From the NCBI GenBank assembly GCA_903928075.1, contig CAIYPD010000114.1, forward strand, positions 1 to 47,301: a DNA stretch of 47,301 nucleotides. Direction: 5' to 3'. Positions 1 through 8,161 of the stretch are shown here, in pieces. The stretch comes from Candidatus Firestoneibacteriota bacterium. Lineage in GTDB: Bacteria > Oederibacteriota > D2-FULL-39-29. The notes beneath the pieces were generated by a model. It did no database searches and had not been told where the DNA came from. It saw nothing but the letters and a program-made list of their open reading frames with translations. Each line of letters opens with the position of its first letter. The first letter of the stretch is position 1. Made by a program: the position numbers and the translations under genes.

Positions 1-87
1 ATGGCGAGAATTGCGAAAGAGTCGAATTATTTGCAACCTGTTGGAATAGTAAGAAAAGATAGCTCTTTGGAACTAGCGCAACGTTAA
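1..87 (+). CDS. short reading frame at window edge, possibly the 3' end of a longer gene
   Basis: The first 28 codons of the window are open and end in TAA at 85-87. The frame begins exactly at the window edge, so the ATG at base 1 may be internal to a longer upstream gene. The product (starts MARIAKESNY, ends SSLELAQR) matches no family I recognise. It stops five bases before a pair of repeats that look like the end of an insertion sequence, so it may be the tail of a transposition gene or of a gene the element interrupted. No membrane segment or motif is visible. Confidence 0.25.
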   Translation: MARIAKESNYLQPVGIVRKDSSLELAQR

Positions 88-91
88 AAAC

Positions 92-141
92 CGGACATTT
101 CTACTTTGGTAGAAAGCGGACATTCTTACTTTGGCTTGACA
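92..141. mobile_element. putative right end of an IS21-type insertion sequence
   Basis: Two near-identical 18-bp direct repeats (cggacatttctactttgg at 92-109 and cggacattcttactttgg at 117-134) lie 25 bp apart and are followed by TTGACA at 136-141. Read inward on the minus strand the end begins TGTCAAG. Multiple internal direct repeats plus TG...CA termini are what IS21-family ends show (family knowledge). No transposase is inside the window, so the assignment is inference. The end sits about 40 bp upstream of the rpsF operon -10 box. Confidence 0.4.
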
Positions 142-157
142 TGGGCTTAAATATATC

Positions 158-185
158 TTGAAATAGCTGCTTTTTCTGGTATAAT
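158..185 (+). promoter_or_regulatory. sigma-70-type promoter of the rpsF operon
   Basis: TTGAAA at 158-163, a 16-bp spacer and a perfect TATAAT at 180-185. It is the only strong promoter seen before rpsF and leaves a leader of about 210 nt. It is close to the putative insertion-sequence end at 141. Confidence 0.6.
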
Positions 186-197
186 ACTTACTCGCTA

Positions 198-232
198 ACC
201 AAAGCGGGCGGAGTATCTACCGCCTGTTTGGT
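198..232 (+). promoter_or_regulatory. leader hairpin of rpsF mRNA, candidate S6:S18 autoregulatory site
   Basis: accaaa (198-203) pairs with tttggt (227-232), and ggcgg (207-211) with ccgcc (220-224), separated by a small internal loop (gcg opposite tg) and closed by an 8-nt loop. Many bacteria carry a CCG-containing hairpin in the rpsF leader that binds the S6:S18 complex. Position and CCG content fit, but here the CCG lies within the stem, so the match to the known motif is uncertain. Confidence 0.35.
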
Positions 233-258
233 AAGGAAGTTTGCGAGAAAACAATTGA

Positions 259-310
259 GGATGCTGTCTCAGAAGCTCTTACGCTGCTTTTGCTGACAGA
301 CGAGACATCC
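259..310 (+). other. second structured part of the rpsF leader
   Basis: ggat (259-262) plus gtctc (266-270) can pair with gagac (302-306) plus atcc (307-310), with two unpaired bases. An inner alternative pairs ctgtc (264-268) with gacag (294-298). The rest of 311-387 shows no structure or motif I can support. The function is unknown; it could be part of the leader regulation. Confidence 0.3.
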
Positions 311-402
311 GGTATTAGCGGCGCCAACCTTCTGAAGTCGCATAAAACCAAAATGGATGTTCTTTTATTAATAATTCAAATTTCTTTAAGGAGGATCTTA
401 CT

Positions 403-804
403 TTGACAGTTTATGAAACCACATTTGTAGTTGACGGAAAATATCCGGAGACGGAAGTTCTAAAGCTTTCAGAAAAGTTCACACAGCTCATTATTGCAGC
501 CAAAGGTGAGGTATTGAAGTTGGACAAACTTGGCAAAAGGGAACTGGCCTATAGGATAGGTGCCGCCAAGGAAGGCTACTATATATATATTGAAGCAAAG
601 ATGGACGGCGAAATAGTTAAAGATCTTGAAAGGAATTATAGGATAGCTGATTCCGTTTTAAGGTATTTGACTATAAAGAAAATTACATTAAAGCCGATGA
701 AGAAGAAAAAGAAAAAAACAGCGGCAGTCGCAGCACCCGCGGCCGCACCTGCAGCAGCGCCTGTAGCAACACCTGTTGCAGCACCGGTACCACCCGTAGC
801 TTAA
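403..804 (+). CDS. rpsF: 30S ribosomal protein S6
   Basis: S6 binds 16S rRNA with S18 in the platform of the small subunit. The N-terminal 100 residues show the S6 ferredoxin-like fold pattern (MTVYETTFVVDG..., then LGKRELAYRI and YYIYIEAKMDG). The last 33 residues are a Lys run followed by an Ala/Pro/Val-rich low-complexity tail, longer than the common 95-100 aa form. The start is TTG at 403, set by AAGGAGG at 388-394 with an 8-bp gap. First gene of an rpsF-ssb-rpsR-rplI-dnaB operon, a widespread order. Confidence 0.95.
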   Translation: MTVYETTFVVDGKYPETEVLKLSEKFTQLIIAAKGEVLKLDKLGKRELAYRIGAAKEGYYIYIEAKMDGEIVKDLERNYRIADSVLRYLTIKKITLKPMKKKKKKTAAVAAPAAAPAAAPVATPVAAPVPPVA

Positions 805-840
805 GCACTACAGAGAATAATTTTGACTCAAGGGGGGACT

Positions 841-1263
841 ATGGCCAGCTTTAATAAAGTGATAATAATGGGAAATCTAACCAGGGATCCGGAACTCAAA
901 TATATTCCGAGCGGTTCGGCGGTAGGAAGATTGGGTCTGGCAATGAATAGAAAATATAAAGGTACTGACGGTGAGATGAAAGAAGATGTTTGTTTTGTCA
1001 CTGTCGTAGTCTGGGGCAAGCAGGCCGAGAGTTGTAACGAATATTTAAGCAAAGGGAGCTCTGTACTGGTAGAGGGGCGCTTGCAGTCAAGCAGCTATGA
1101 GACCAAGGAAGGACAAAAAAGAAATGTGCTTGATGTCGTTGCAGATAGAGTTCAATTCTTAGGCTCAAAGAAAAAAGTAGGTTCTGATGAAGAGTCTGTT
1201 CCTGAAGAAACTACAGGTTCCAGTTCAGGTGCCGGTGAAGGAGAGGACAAGCCTCCGTTTTAA
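841..1263 (+). CDS. ssb: single-stranded DNA-binding protein
   Basis: OB-fold protein that coats single-stranded DNA in replication and repair. The body begins MASFNKVIIMGNLTRDPEL and carries the family's KQAESCNEYLSKGSSVLVEG segment. It ends in a Ser/Gly/Glu-rich linker and the acidic tip EDKPPF, a slight variant of the usual DDIPF protein-docking tip. The ATG at 841 is chosen over an in-frame TTG at 823 because the G-rich SD (831-837) lies just before it and the protein then starts as the family does. 140 aa. Lies between rpsF and rpsR as in many bacteria. Confidence 0.95.
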   Translation: MASFNKVIIMGNLTRDPELKYIPSGSAVGRLGLAMNRKYKGTDGEMKEDVCFVTVVVWGKQAESCNEYLSKGSSVLVEGRLQSSSYETKEGQKRNVLDVVADRVQFLGSKKKVGSDEESVPEETTGSSSGAGEGEDKPPF

Positions 1264-1282
1264 AAAAACGGTTTTGCAGTAA

Positions 1283-1343
1283 ATTATCAGCCGAGAGCCG
1301 ATAATACAAAATCAAAAATTGAGCCCCGACTAAGATATCGGGG
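1283..1343 (+). other. two hairpins between ssb and rpsR
   Basis: ATTATC (1283-1288) pairs with GATAAT (1300-1305), and CCCCGA (1324-1329) with TCGGGG (1338-1343). Neither is followed by a T run, so neither looks like an intrinsic terminator. They may be processing or autoregulatory structures ahead of rpsR. Confidence 0.3.
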
Positions 1344-1392
1344 ACGGTTTGCCGGATAAAAATCCCGCGCCGAATTAAAGAGGAGTAATGTA

Positions 1393-1722
1393 ATGGAAAA
1401 AAGATACGAACCAAGAGGCGATTCAAGAGGCGGAGATCGTGGCGATTCAAGAGGCCCGCGCGCTGACGGCACCGGAGGAAGAGGAGCAAGGCCCAGGGGT
1501 AAGTTTTTTAAGGGTCCGAGAAAAAAACAGTGTAGATTTTGCACCGAGGAAAACCAGGTAATAGATTATAAAAATGTTGCCATGCTCAGGCAGTTTTTGT
1601 CTGAAAAAGCAAAAATAATGCCCAGAAGAGCCACAGGCAATTGCGCAAAACACCAGAGGCATCTTACGGAAGCCCTGAAAAGAGCAAGAGTTCTGGCGTT
1701 GGTTCCTTTTACGGTAGAATAG
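1393..1722 (+). CDS. rpsR: 30S ribosomal protein S18, zinc-ligand (C+) type
   Basis: S18 partners S6 on the small-subunit platform. The first 38 residues are an Arg/Gly/Asp-rich extension (repeats of RGDSRG type), unusual in length. The conserved core follows: CRFC, then [22 protein letters not shown], then NCAKHQRHL and ALVPF at the end. The CxxC plus NCAKH cysteines indicate the zinc-binding C+ paralogue. Start ATG at 1393 follows AAAGAGGAG at about 1377-1385. 109 aa against about 75-90 usual, explained by the N-terminal tail. Confidence 0.95.
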   Translation: MEKRYEPRGDSRGGDRGDSRGPRADGTGGRGARPRGKFFKGPRKKQCRFCTEENQVIDYKNVAMLRQFLSEKAKIMPRRATGNCAKHQRHLTEALKRARVLALVPFTVE

Positions 1723-1730
1723 GGAACCAG

Positions 1731-1883
1731 GTTTTTAAAGTTTGTAAAGTTTTTAAAGTTCGTAAGGTCTAAAATCGTGGAAGGATGTTTAGTGTAAGGC
1801 GCAACGAAGGGGTAAGGGATCAATACTGATATCTTGTCCCTTGTAGTTGTTTAATCAGATGTTCTGTAATCTGTGGAATCGTT
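1731..1883 (+). repeat. copy 1 of a bipartite intergenic repeat, upstream of rplI
   Basis: Module 1 (1731-1786) is a run of gttyrtaaag-like units ending in AAGGTCTAAAATCG, then TGGAAGGAT. Module 2 (about 1867-1881) is TGTAATCTGTGGAATCG and runs almost directly into the rplI SD. The same two modules in the same order occur at 40903-41075, 42146-42245 and 43331-43548, always between genes. No protein-coding potential is seen here. Confidence 0.7.
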
Positions 1884-1902
1884 TCTCCCAAAGGAGTGCT
1901 AT

Positions 1903-2346
1903 ATGAATGTAGTTCTTACTAAAGATGTGGAAAAAGTCGGTAAAAAAGGCGAAATTAAAAATGTTTCCGCAGGTTTTGCCAGAAACTTCCTTTTGCCTAA
2001 TAAATTTGCGGTAGAAGCTTCGGCCGCCAATGTGAAGGCCGTGGAAGAAAAAAAGAAGAGGGATAATATCAAACTCGCAAAAGAAAAAGAAGTTTTTGTT
2101 GAGTTAGCCGCCAAAATGAGCAAGCTTTCAGTGACCATTGCCACGCAGGTAGGCGAAGAAGACAAGATGTTTGGCGCGGTTACCACGGAAGATATCGCGG
2201 TGGCGCTTAAAGAACTTGGTTTTGAAGTGGATAAAAGAAAAATAGATCTCTTAGAACCGATAAAGGTCCTCGGCGTATATGAGGTTCCTGTTAAACTACA
2301 TGCTGATGTTTCTGCGACCGTAAAAGTTTGGGTCGTTAAAAAATAA
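1903..2346 (+). CDS. rplI: 50S ribosomal protein L9
   Basis: L9 bridges the L1 stalk base of the large subunit. The N-terminal domain is classic (MNVVLTKDVEKVGKKGEIKN, then GFARNFLLPN), followed by the long connecting helix rich in Lys/Glu and a C-terminal domain with FGAVTTEDIA and VHxxL-like KLHADVSATVKVWV. The start is ATG 1903 with AAGGAG at 1891-1896; an in-frame GTG at 1873 would add ten residues no L9 has. 147 aa, the usual length. A bipartite repeat separates it from rpsR. Confidence 0.95.
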   Translation: MNVVLTKDVEKVGKKGEIKNVSAGFARNFLLPNKFAVEASAANVKAVEEKKKRDNIKLAKEKEVFVELAAKMSKLSVTIATQVGEEDKMFGAVTTEDIAVALKELGFEVDKRKIDLLEPIKVLGVYEVPVKLHADVSATVKVWVVKK

Positions 2347-2406
2347 ATTGTCGGGTACAGCATTTTAGCGGATAAAGTATTAAAATCAGAGATAACCGGT
2401 AGACCA

Positions 2407-3783
2407 ATGGCAAACGAAAAATTACCACCTCAAAATATTGAAGCCGAAAAATCGGTTATAGGTTCGATGCTTATTGAACCCGACGCTCTTTCCAGCGTTA
2501 TCGAAATGCTCAAAATAGACAGTTTCTATAAGGACGCGCACAAGAAGATATTTTCCGTGGTTGTAGGGCTCTTCGATGCTAATCAGCCTGTGGACCTTAT
2601 TACGGTCTCGGAAGAACTAAAAAAGAAAAATCAACTTGATGCTGTCGGCGGTGCGGAATACATTGCCGAATTAATAAACAGCGTGCCTACCGCCGCAAAT
2701 GTCGAATATTACGCGGGCATCGTAAAAGAAAAGAGTTCGCTCAGGGATTTAATTACCATTTCCACCGGTATTATTACGGACGCCTATAACGAGACTTCGG
2801 ATGTAGATTCGCTGCTGGACCGGGCTGAAAACAAAATATTCTCAATTTCCGAAAAGCGCATCCGGCCCGGCTTTGCAAAAATGAAGGAACTGATTCATAC
2901 TGCGGTGCAGAAGATTGAGCATCTCACCTATAATCAGGCTCTTGTAACCGGAGTTGCAACCGGTTTTGATAAACTTGATGAAATGACCACCGGCTTGCAC
3001 GAAGGTGAGTTGATAGTCGTGGCTGCCAGGCCGGGCGTGGGTAAAACTTCCCTTTGTCTGTCTATCGCGCTTAATGCTTCCATTAGATATAAAAAATCCG
3101 TGGCAATATTTTCTCTTGAAATGGCTGCCGACCAGCTGGCGTTAAGAATGCTTTCCAGTGAAGCCAAAGTTTCTATGCACCGGCTCCGCTCCGGAAAAAC
3201 CTATGATAATGAATGGCCTCATATAACTATGGCGGCCAGCAATCTCTCCGAAGCCCCCATATATATAGATGATTCTTCTGTTTTGTCCGCGCTTGAGATT
3301 AAAGCAAAGTGCAGAAGGCTCAAAGCCGATAAAAAAATTGACCTAATAATAGTGGATTACCTGCAGTTGATGGAAAGCGGCAAGAGCAGTACAGAAAATA
3401 GAGTGCAGGAAGTTTCCCAGATCACCCGGAGTTTAAAAGGCCTGGCTAAAGAAATGGGGGTCCCTGTTATTGTTGCTTCCCAGCTCTCCCGGGCGACCGA
3501 AAAACAGGAAAAGTCGGAGCGCAGGCCGCTGCTTTCTCATTTACGTGAATCCGGCTCTATTGAACAGGATGCGGATGTGGTTTTGATGCTCTATAGAGAA
3601 GCCTATTACGACAGGAATATTGAAAACAAAGCTGAAACCGAATTGATAATTGCCAAGCAAAGAAACGGCCCGGTGGGTACCATAAAAGTCGCCTTCCTGG
3701 AAGAATACGCGAAATTTGACAACCTGGCTACGATACCTAATCAATTGCCGCCGGCCCCGGAAGATATGGGTCAGATTAATTAG
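2407..3783 (+). CDS. dnaB: replicative DNA helicase DnaB
   Basis: Hexameric 5'-3' helicase at the replication fork. N-terminal DnaB domain (PPQNIEAEKSVIGSMLIEPD), linker, then RecA-type ATPase with Walker A ARPGVGKTS near residues 205-214, Walker B LIIVDYLQLM, and the SQLSRATEKQ, RESGSIEQDADVV and IAKQRNGPVG motifs. 458 aa, typical; no intein. Start ATG 2407 has no obvious SD, so translational coupling or a leader-independent start is possible. Last gene of the ribosomal/replication operon. Confidence 0.96.
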   Translation: MANEKLPPQNIEAEKSVIGSMLIEPDALSSVIEMLKIDSFYKDAHKKIFSVVVGLFDANQPVDLITVSEELKKKNQLDAVGGAEYIAELINSVPTAANVEYYAGIVKEKSSLRDLITISTGIITDAYNETSDVDSLLDRAENKIFSISEKRIRPGFAKMKELIHTAVQKIEHLTYNQALVTGVATGFDKLDEMTTGLHEGELIVVAARPGVGKTSLCLSIALNASIRYKKSVAIFSLEMAADQLALRMLSSEAKVSMHRLRSGKTYDNEWPHITMAASNLSEAPIYIDDSSVLSALEIKAKCRRLKADKKIDLIIVDYLQLMESGKSSTENRVQEVSQITRSLKGLAKEMGVPVIVASQLSRATEKQEKSERRPLLSHLRESGSIEQDADVVLMLYREAYYDRNIENKAETELIIAKQRNGPVGTIKVAFLEEYAKFDNLATIPNQLPPAPEDMGQIN

Positions 3784-3811
3784 CCGTAAATCTTTTGTGA
3801 GGGATAGCTGA

Positions 3812-4804
3812 GTGAACTCAAAAGAAAGATTTTTAGCCGCAATTCAGAGAAAAAAAACAGACAGGCCCGCAATAGGCACGCCCACCTCGATAGTTTGCCT
3901 TGAACTTATGGAAAAATTAAATATTTATTTTCCGGAAGGCCATTTGAAATCCGGGAGTATGGCGGCGCTGGCTGCGGCCGGGCATTCGATTATGGGTTTT
4001 GATAATGTGATGCCGTTGTTTTCCGTTTGTCATGAGTCCGCAGCAGTTGGTGTGGAAACAAACTGGGGTGAAAAGACCATAATGCCTTCGACTTTGACCC
4101 CCATCTGGAAAAGACCGGAAGATATAAAAATATCAAAAAAGTTTCTGGACAGCCCGTTTTCCCAAACCCCTCTGGAAGCTATTAAAAAAATACGCAGGGA
4201 GTTCGGTGAAAGCATCGCGATAACCGGTAAGGCGTTTGGTCCCTGGACGCTTGCTTATCATCTGGTCGGGATGGAAGATTTTCTAATGGGAACTATTACC
4301 GACCCGGACAAAACTCTGCAGATTCTTGATAAATTAAAAGAGATTACCGTGCTCTTTTCGGAAGCCCAGATACAGGCCGGAGCGGATAATATGCTGATAG
4401 CCGATCATGCGACAAGGGATCTATGCAGTCCCGAAGCTTACCGGGATTTTGTTCTGCCTATCCATAAGGAAATGGCAAAGATAATTAAAGTTCCGACTAT
4501 CCTGCATATTTGCGGGTACACACTGGATAGAATAAAATACATCAACGAGACCGGACTCGACGGGTTCCATTACGATTCAAAGAATGACGATATTGAAATG
4601 AGAAAGACTGCCTCAAAAATTGCGCTTTTGGGCGGCACCAATAATACGCAGTTATTAAGAACCGGTACGGAAGCAGAAATAATTAAAGACATCGAAAAAA
4701 AGATAAAAGCGGGCGTCGAAGTTATCGGACCCGAATGCGCGATACCGCTGGACACACCGCTCAAAAATATGCTGGTTTTCGGAAAATACTTTAAAGCGAT
4801 ATAA
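3812..4804 (+). CDS. uroporphyrinogen decarboxylase-like cobalamin methyltransferase (MtaA/MtbA-like)
   Basis: TIM-barrel protein of the URO-D superfamily. The HICGYT motif (H232, C234) and a late Cys in GPECAIPLDTP (C309) match the His-x-Cys...Cys zinc site of MtaA/CmuA-type enzymes that move methyl groups between corrinoid proteins and thiols, and argue against true haem-pathway HemE. GTG start at 3812 with GTGAGGGA just upstream. 330 aa. No MtaB/MtaC partner is adjacent. The neighbouring B12/radical SAM gene fits a corrinoid-linked role, but the substrate is unknown. Confidence 0.8.
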   Translation: MNSKERFLAAIQRKKTDRPAIGTPTSIVCLELMEKLNIYFPEGHLKSGSMAALAAAGHSIMGFDNVMPLFSVCHESAAVGVETNWGEKTIMPSTLTPIWKRPEDIKISKKFLDSPFSQTPLEAIKKIRREFGESIAITGKAFGPWTLAYHLVGMEDFLMGTITDPDKTLQILDKLKEITVLFSEAQIQAGADNMLIADHATRDLCSPEAYRDFVLPIHKEMAKIIKVPTILHICGYTLDRIKYINETGLDGFHYDSKNDDIEMRKTASKIALLGGTNNTQLLRTGTEAEIIKDIEKKIKAGVEVIGPECAIPLDTPLKNMLVFGKYFKAI

Positions 4805-4852
4805 GAGCAGTTCAAAAGGTTTGTTTAATTCATTCCCGGGGAGGAAACGGTA

Positions 4853-6226
4853 TTGAATATTCTGCTTATCCGGACCGTTCCTAAAGGCGATGTTTTTGGA
4901 GCTGAATCCTTTCTTCCTCTCGGAATCGGCTATATTTCTGCTGTCTTAGAAATAGCCGGTCATGCGGTCAAAATCCTTGACCTGACAATACAAAAACTAA
5001 CCGACGGTCAAATAATAGAAATGGTAATTAATGAAAAAATAGAACTTGTAGGTTTCTCTTCGGTTACACTGACAGTAAAAAGCGCTTATCGGATAGCCGG
5101 GCTGCTAAAAGAAAAGACAAAGGTTATTACCGTAATCGGCGGCCCGCATGCAACGGCTTTACCCGAAGAACCGCTTCTGCATAAACTGGATTTTGTTGTC
5201 AGGGGTGAGGGCGAAGAAACGATGCAGGAACTCTGCGCCGGCTATAAAGACCCCGGAAAAATTGCAGGAATATCTTATCTGCATGACGGCAAAATTGTTC
5301 ATACGGCCTCGCGGCCTTATATTAATAATCTTGATTTACTGCCTTTTCCTGCGAGACATTTATTCCCGCCGCTTAAATTATATAAAGGCCAGCAGGCTCT
5401 CGGGAACCGTTTACCTGTAGGAAATATTCTCACCTCCCGCGGCTGTCCTTATGAATGCACCTTTTGTTTCAAGGCGGTTTTCGGGAGGCATTTCAGAGCC
5501 CGGAGTGTGGAGAGCGTTATTAGCGAGTGGAAACACCTGCTCAGCGTCCACAAAGTAAAGGAAATTTCCATAATTGATGATTCTTTTACCACTTCGACCG
5601 AAAGGGTAATGGCTATATGTAAAAGGATTGTGGAAGAGAAGCTGGTTCTGCCCTGGTGCTGTCCCAACGGCATAAGAGTCGACAATGCTTCTTTCGAACT
5701 GCTCTCGGCTATGCGCAAAGCCGGGTGCTACAGGGTCGCCTTTGGCGTGGAATCTGGCTCGCAGAGAATACTCGACAGTATAGGGAAGAAAATAACTCTG
5801 GGGCAAATTGAGGCCGCATTTCTGAATGCAAAAAAAGCGGGCATTGAAACCACCGCATTTTTGATGATGGGCAATCTGGAAGAAGATAGAGAGACGATAC
5901 AGCAGACAATTGATTTTGCAAAAAAAATTGCGCCTACCTATGTTCAGTTTCTTATCGCCATTCCCTATCCCGGCTCGCTTATCTATGAAGAGGTTAAGAG
6001 AAACGGGAAACTCATGGTCAAAGACTGGGATGAGTATGGGGAATACGACGAAAAGTTCTGCTTTGAGTATAAGAAAGTGAATGCCGTTCTAATAGATGAA
6101 ATGTATAAAAAAGCCTACAGGGAATATTATTTACGGCCCGGCTACATTATTAAGCAGTTGTTTAATCAAAACACTTACAGATACTTCGGGAAAAGAGCCC
6201 GGGCATTTTTCCGGTTCCTCAAGTAA
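4853..6226 (+). CDS. B12-binding-domain radical SAM protein
   Basis: The N-terminal about 140 residues form a cobalamin-binding-type Rossmann domain (LGIGYISAVLEIAGHAVKIL, VIGGPHATALPEE). It is followed by a radical SAM domain with the 4Fe-4S motif CPYECTFC (C198, C202, C205) and the downstream GVESGSQRILDSIGKK segment. Such proteins are methyltransferases or ring-forming enzymes; the substrate cannot be read. The classical cobalamin His motif DxHxxG is not evident. TTG start at 4853 after GGGGAGG (4838-4844). 49 bp after the MtaA-like gene, probably one operon. Confidence 0.88.
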   Translation: MNILLIRTVPKGDVFGAESFLPLGIGYISAVLEIAGHAVKILDLTIQKLTDGQIIEMVINEKIELVGFSSVTLTVKSAYRIAGLLKEKTKVITVIGGPHATALPEEPLLHKLDFVVRGEGEETMQELCAGYKDPGKIAGISYLHDGKIVHTASRPYINNLDLLPFPARHLFPPLKLYKGQQALGNRLPVGNILTSRGCPYECTFCFKAVFGRHFRARSVESVISEWKHLLSVHKVKEISIIDDSFTTSTERVMAICKRIVEEKLVLPWCCPNGIRVDNASFELLSAMRKAGCYRVAFGVESGSQRILDSIGKKITLGQIEAAFLNAKKAGIETTAFLMMGNLEEDRETIQQTIDFAKKIAPTYVQFLIAIPYPGSLIYEEVKRNGKLMVKDWDEYGEYDEKFCFEYKKVNAVLIDEMYKKAYREYYLRPGYIIKQLFNQNTYRYFGKRARAFFRFLK

Positions 6227-6276
6227 ACCCCGGATGGCAGGTATTCTTAAAGTCCGGCAAAAAAAGAGGGAAGATC

Positions 6277-7956
6277 GTGAGAAAGTTTTGCCTTGTTTGG
6301 CCGCTATTTTTAGCCTTAAATGTACTGTGTTTTTCAGAAGCAAAGATATATCCTTACAGATGGGTATATATTGCGGATAATCTGAAAGACAACATGCAGG
6401 TCAAGGATGTCGAAAGAAAAATTAAAACCGCAGCAGCCGGCGGGCTCAATGGCGTTGTTTTTTCGGGTGGTTTGGACCGTTTAAGCGGTAAGGATGTTGA
6501 TTATTTTGACAGATTAAGAACAATCAAAAACACCTGTGAAGAATTCAAGACGGAAATAATTCCTGTAATTTTTTCCGTAGGAAACAGTTCTGACTTGGGC
6601 CGCAATAAAAATCTCGCCGAAGGTCTGCCGGTTAAGGATTCATTGTTTACCGTAAAAGAAAATATAGCTGTCCTGACACCTGATTTCCCGGTAAAAATCG
6701 AAAACGGGGGCTTTGAGGATTATAAAGACAATACATTGAGCGGCTATAATTTTTGCGACCAGCCGGGCGAAGTCAGCATTGTTGATACAAAAGTATTTTA
6801 CCGGGGGAAGGCTTCTTTAAGGTTTCAAATGTTCAGGACTAACCCGTATGGAAACGGCAGGATTACGCAGGAGGTGAAGGTAAAGCAAAACAGGTTGTAC
6901 CGGCTGAGCCTGATGCTTAAAACAGATAAACTTGAGCCTGCAGATTCCTTTAAACTGCAAGTCTTCACCCTGAAAGGAAAGGCCCTTGCCCCCGTGGAGC
7001 TGAAAATAAAATCCACCCAGGACTGGAAAAAAACTGTTATAGGATTTAATAGCGGGGAAAATGAAATTGTCAAGGTTTGTGCCGGAGTTTGGGGCGGAAA
7101 ATACGGAAGGTTTTGGCTCGATGACTGGGAACTGGAAGAGCTTGGACCGGTAAATATACTAAGAAGACCGGGCACGCCTCTCACGGTAAAAGGAGAGGCA
7201 GCAGGAATTATTTATGAAGAAGGGAAGGATTTTGAGCCGGTTTTCGACCCCCTTTTGAATTTTAGATTTGAACACGAAGCGCCCTTGCTGAGAATTCCGG
7301 CGGGAAGCAGGATACAAAACGGCGAAAAATTGAGAGTAAGTTACTATCACGGCATAGCCATAACGGACGGCCGGGTCGTCTCCTGTATGTCGGAGCCTGA
7401 ATTGTATGAAACATGGAAAAGCGAATTCGAACTCCTGCATAAAACTCTAGGGGCTAACAAATATGTTTTAGGTATGGAAGAAATAAGGATGGGAGGTACC
7501 TGCGGGCGCTGCAAAGACAGGAAAATATCCATGGCAGAAATACTCGGAGATTCGATAACAAAAGCCTGCGCGATAATAAAAGGGATAAATCCAAACGCTG
7601 AAATATTTGTCTGGTCGGATATGTTTGATCCTAATCACAATGCTCATGATAACTACTTACTTGTTGACGGGGATTTTTCCGGTTCCTGGAATTATATTCC
7701 CCGCGACCTGGGCATTATATGCTGGTATTATAAGGGGCGTGAAGCATGTTTAAAGCATTTCGATACTCTGGGTTTTAAGATTCTTGCGGGGGCTTATAAT
7801 GACTCAATCAGTCTTGACAGCACCAAAGAGTGGTTGAAATCTCTTGATAAAACAAAAGGTGCAGCAGGGGTAATTTATGTCACGCGGGAAAATAGATATG
7901 AGTTTCTTACCGGCTTCGGCAGGCTGGTTTCGGGGAAGAAAGAGCAAAATAATTAA
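6277..7956 (+). CDS. secreted glycosidase-like protein with inserted carbohydrate-binding domain
   Basis: Sec signal (MRKFCLVWPLFLALNVLCFS) followed by the start of a TIM-barrel-like domain (WVYIADNL..., GLNGVVFSGGLDRL). A beta-sandwich module resembling CenC/CBM4_9 domains follows at about residues 145-290 (NGGFEDYKDNTLSGY...GKASLRFQM...WLDDWELEE). The barrel then resumes with YVLGMEEIRMGGTCGRC, IFVWSDMFDPNHNAHDN and SGSWNYIPRD. Acidic residues in GMEEIR and WSDMFD could be catalytic, as in family-20-like hexosaminidases, but no family is certain. GTG start at 6277 after AAGAGGG. Probably exported to act on a glycan. Confidence 0.55.
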   Translation: MRKFCLVWPLFLALNVLCFSEAKIYPYRWVYIADNLKDNMQVKDVERKIKTAAAGGLNGVVFSGGLDRLSGKDVDYFDRLRTIKNTCEEFKTEIIPVIFSVGNSSDLGRNKNLAEGLPVKDSLFTVKENIAVLTPDFPVKIENGGFEDYKDNTLSGYNFCDQPGEVSIVDTKVFYRGKASLRFQMFRTNPYGNGRITQEVKVKQNRLYRLSLMLKTDKLEPADSFKLQVFTLKGKALAPVELKIKSTQDWKKTVIGFNSGENEIVKVCAGVWGGKYGRFWLDDWELEELGPVNILRRPGTPLTVKGEAAGIIYEEGKDFEPVFDPLLNFRFEHEAPLLRIPAGSRIQNGEKLRVSYYHGIAITDGRVVSCMSEPELYETWKSEFELLHKTLGANKYVLGMEEIRMGGTCGRCKDRKISMAEILGDSITKACAIIKGINPNAEIFVWSDMFDPNHNAHDNYLLVDGDFSGSWNYIPRDLGIICWYYKGREACLKHFDTLGFKILAGAYNDSISLDSTKEWLKSLDKTKGAAGVIYVTRENRYEFLTGFGRLVSGKKEQNN

Positions 7957-8021
7957 AAAAATACCGCAGGGAACTTGCGCAGACTTTAAATGTACCGGGC
8001 AGATTTTCCGGTGCCTATTTA

Positions 8022-8050
8022 TTGACACCCCTCCCCAAACATGTTAGAAT
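8022..8050 (+). promoter_or_regulatory. strong promoter of the 60-aa protein gene
   Basis: TTGACA at 8022-8027, exactly 17 bp, TAGAAT at 8045-8050. The expected transcript start is near 8057, giving a 105-nt leader. An identical -35/17/-10 combination precedes the transposase at 27888-27916. Confidence 0.7.
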
Positions 8051-8161
8051 GGGATTCTGAACCGGCAAAACGAATAAATCGATAGCCGCGCAAAGATTAA
8101 TTAAGATGAGTGAGACCGCCTTTTTAAGGGTGATCCCTCAAAGCAAGAAAGGGAGGAATAC

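Noticed and set aside
188-406. Open frame through the rpsF leader (reads ...EDAVSEALTLLLLTDETSG...)
   Set aside because: No start codon with an SD before codon AAA-ATG near 352, and the frame covers leader hairpins. I treat it as chance or a relic.
1899-2363. 154-codon minus-strand frame opposite rplI
   Set aside because: Ser/Thr/Leu-rich shadow of a Lys/Glu-rich gene; rplI is certain.
8044-8161. Riboswitch in the leader of the 60-aa protein
   Set aside because: I looked for c-di-GMP, TPP and cobalamin core motifs and found none.
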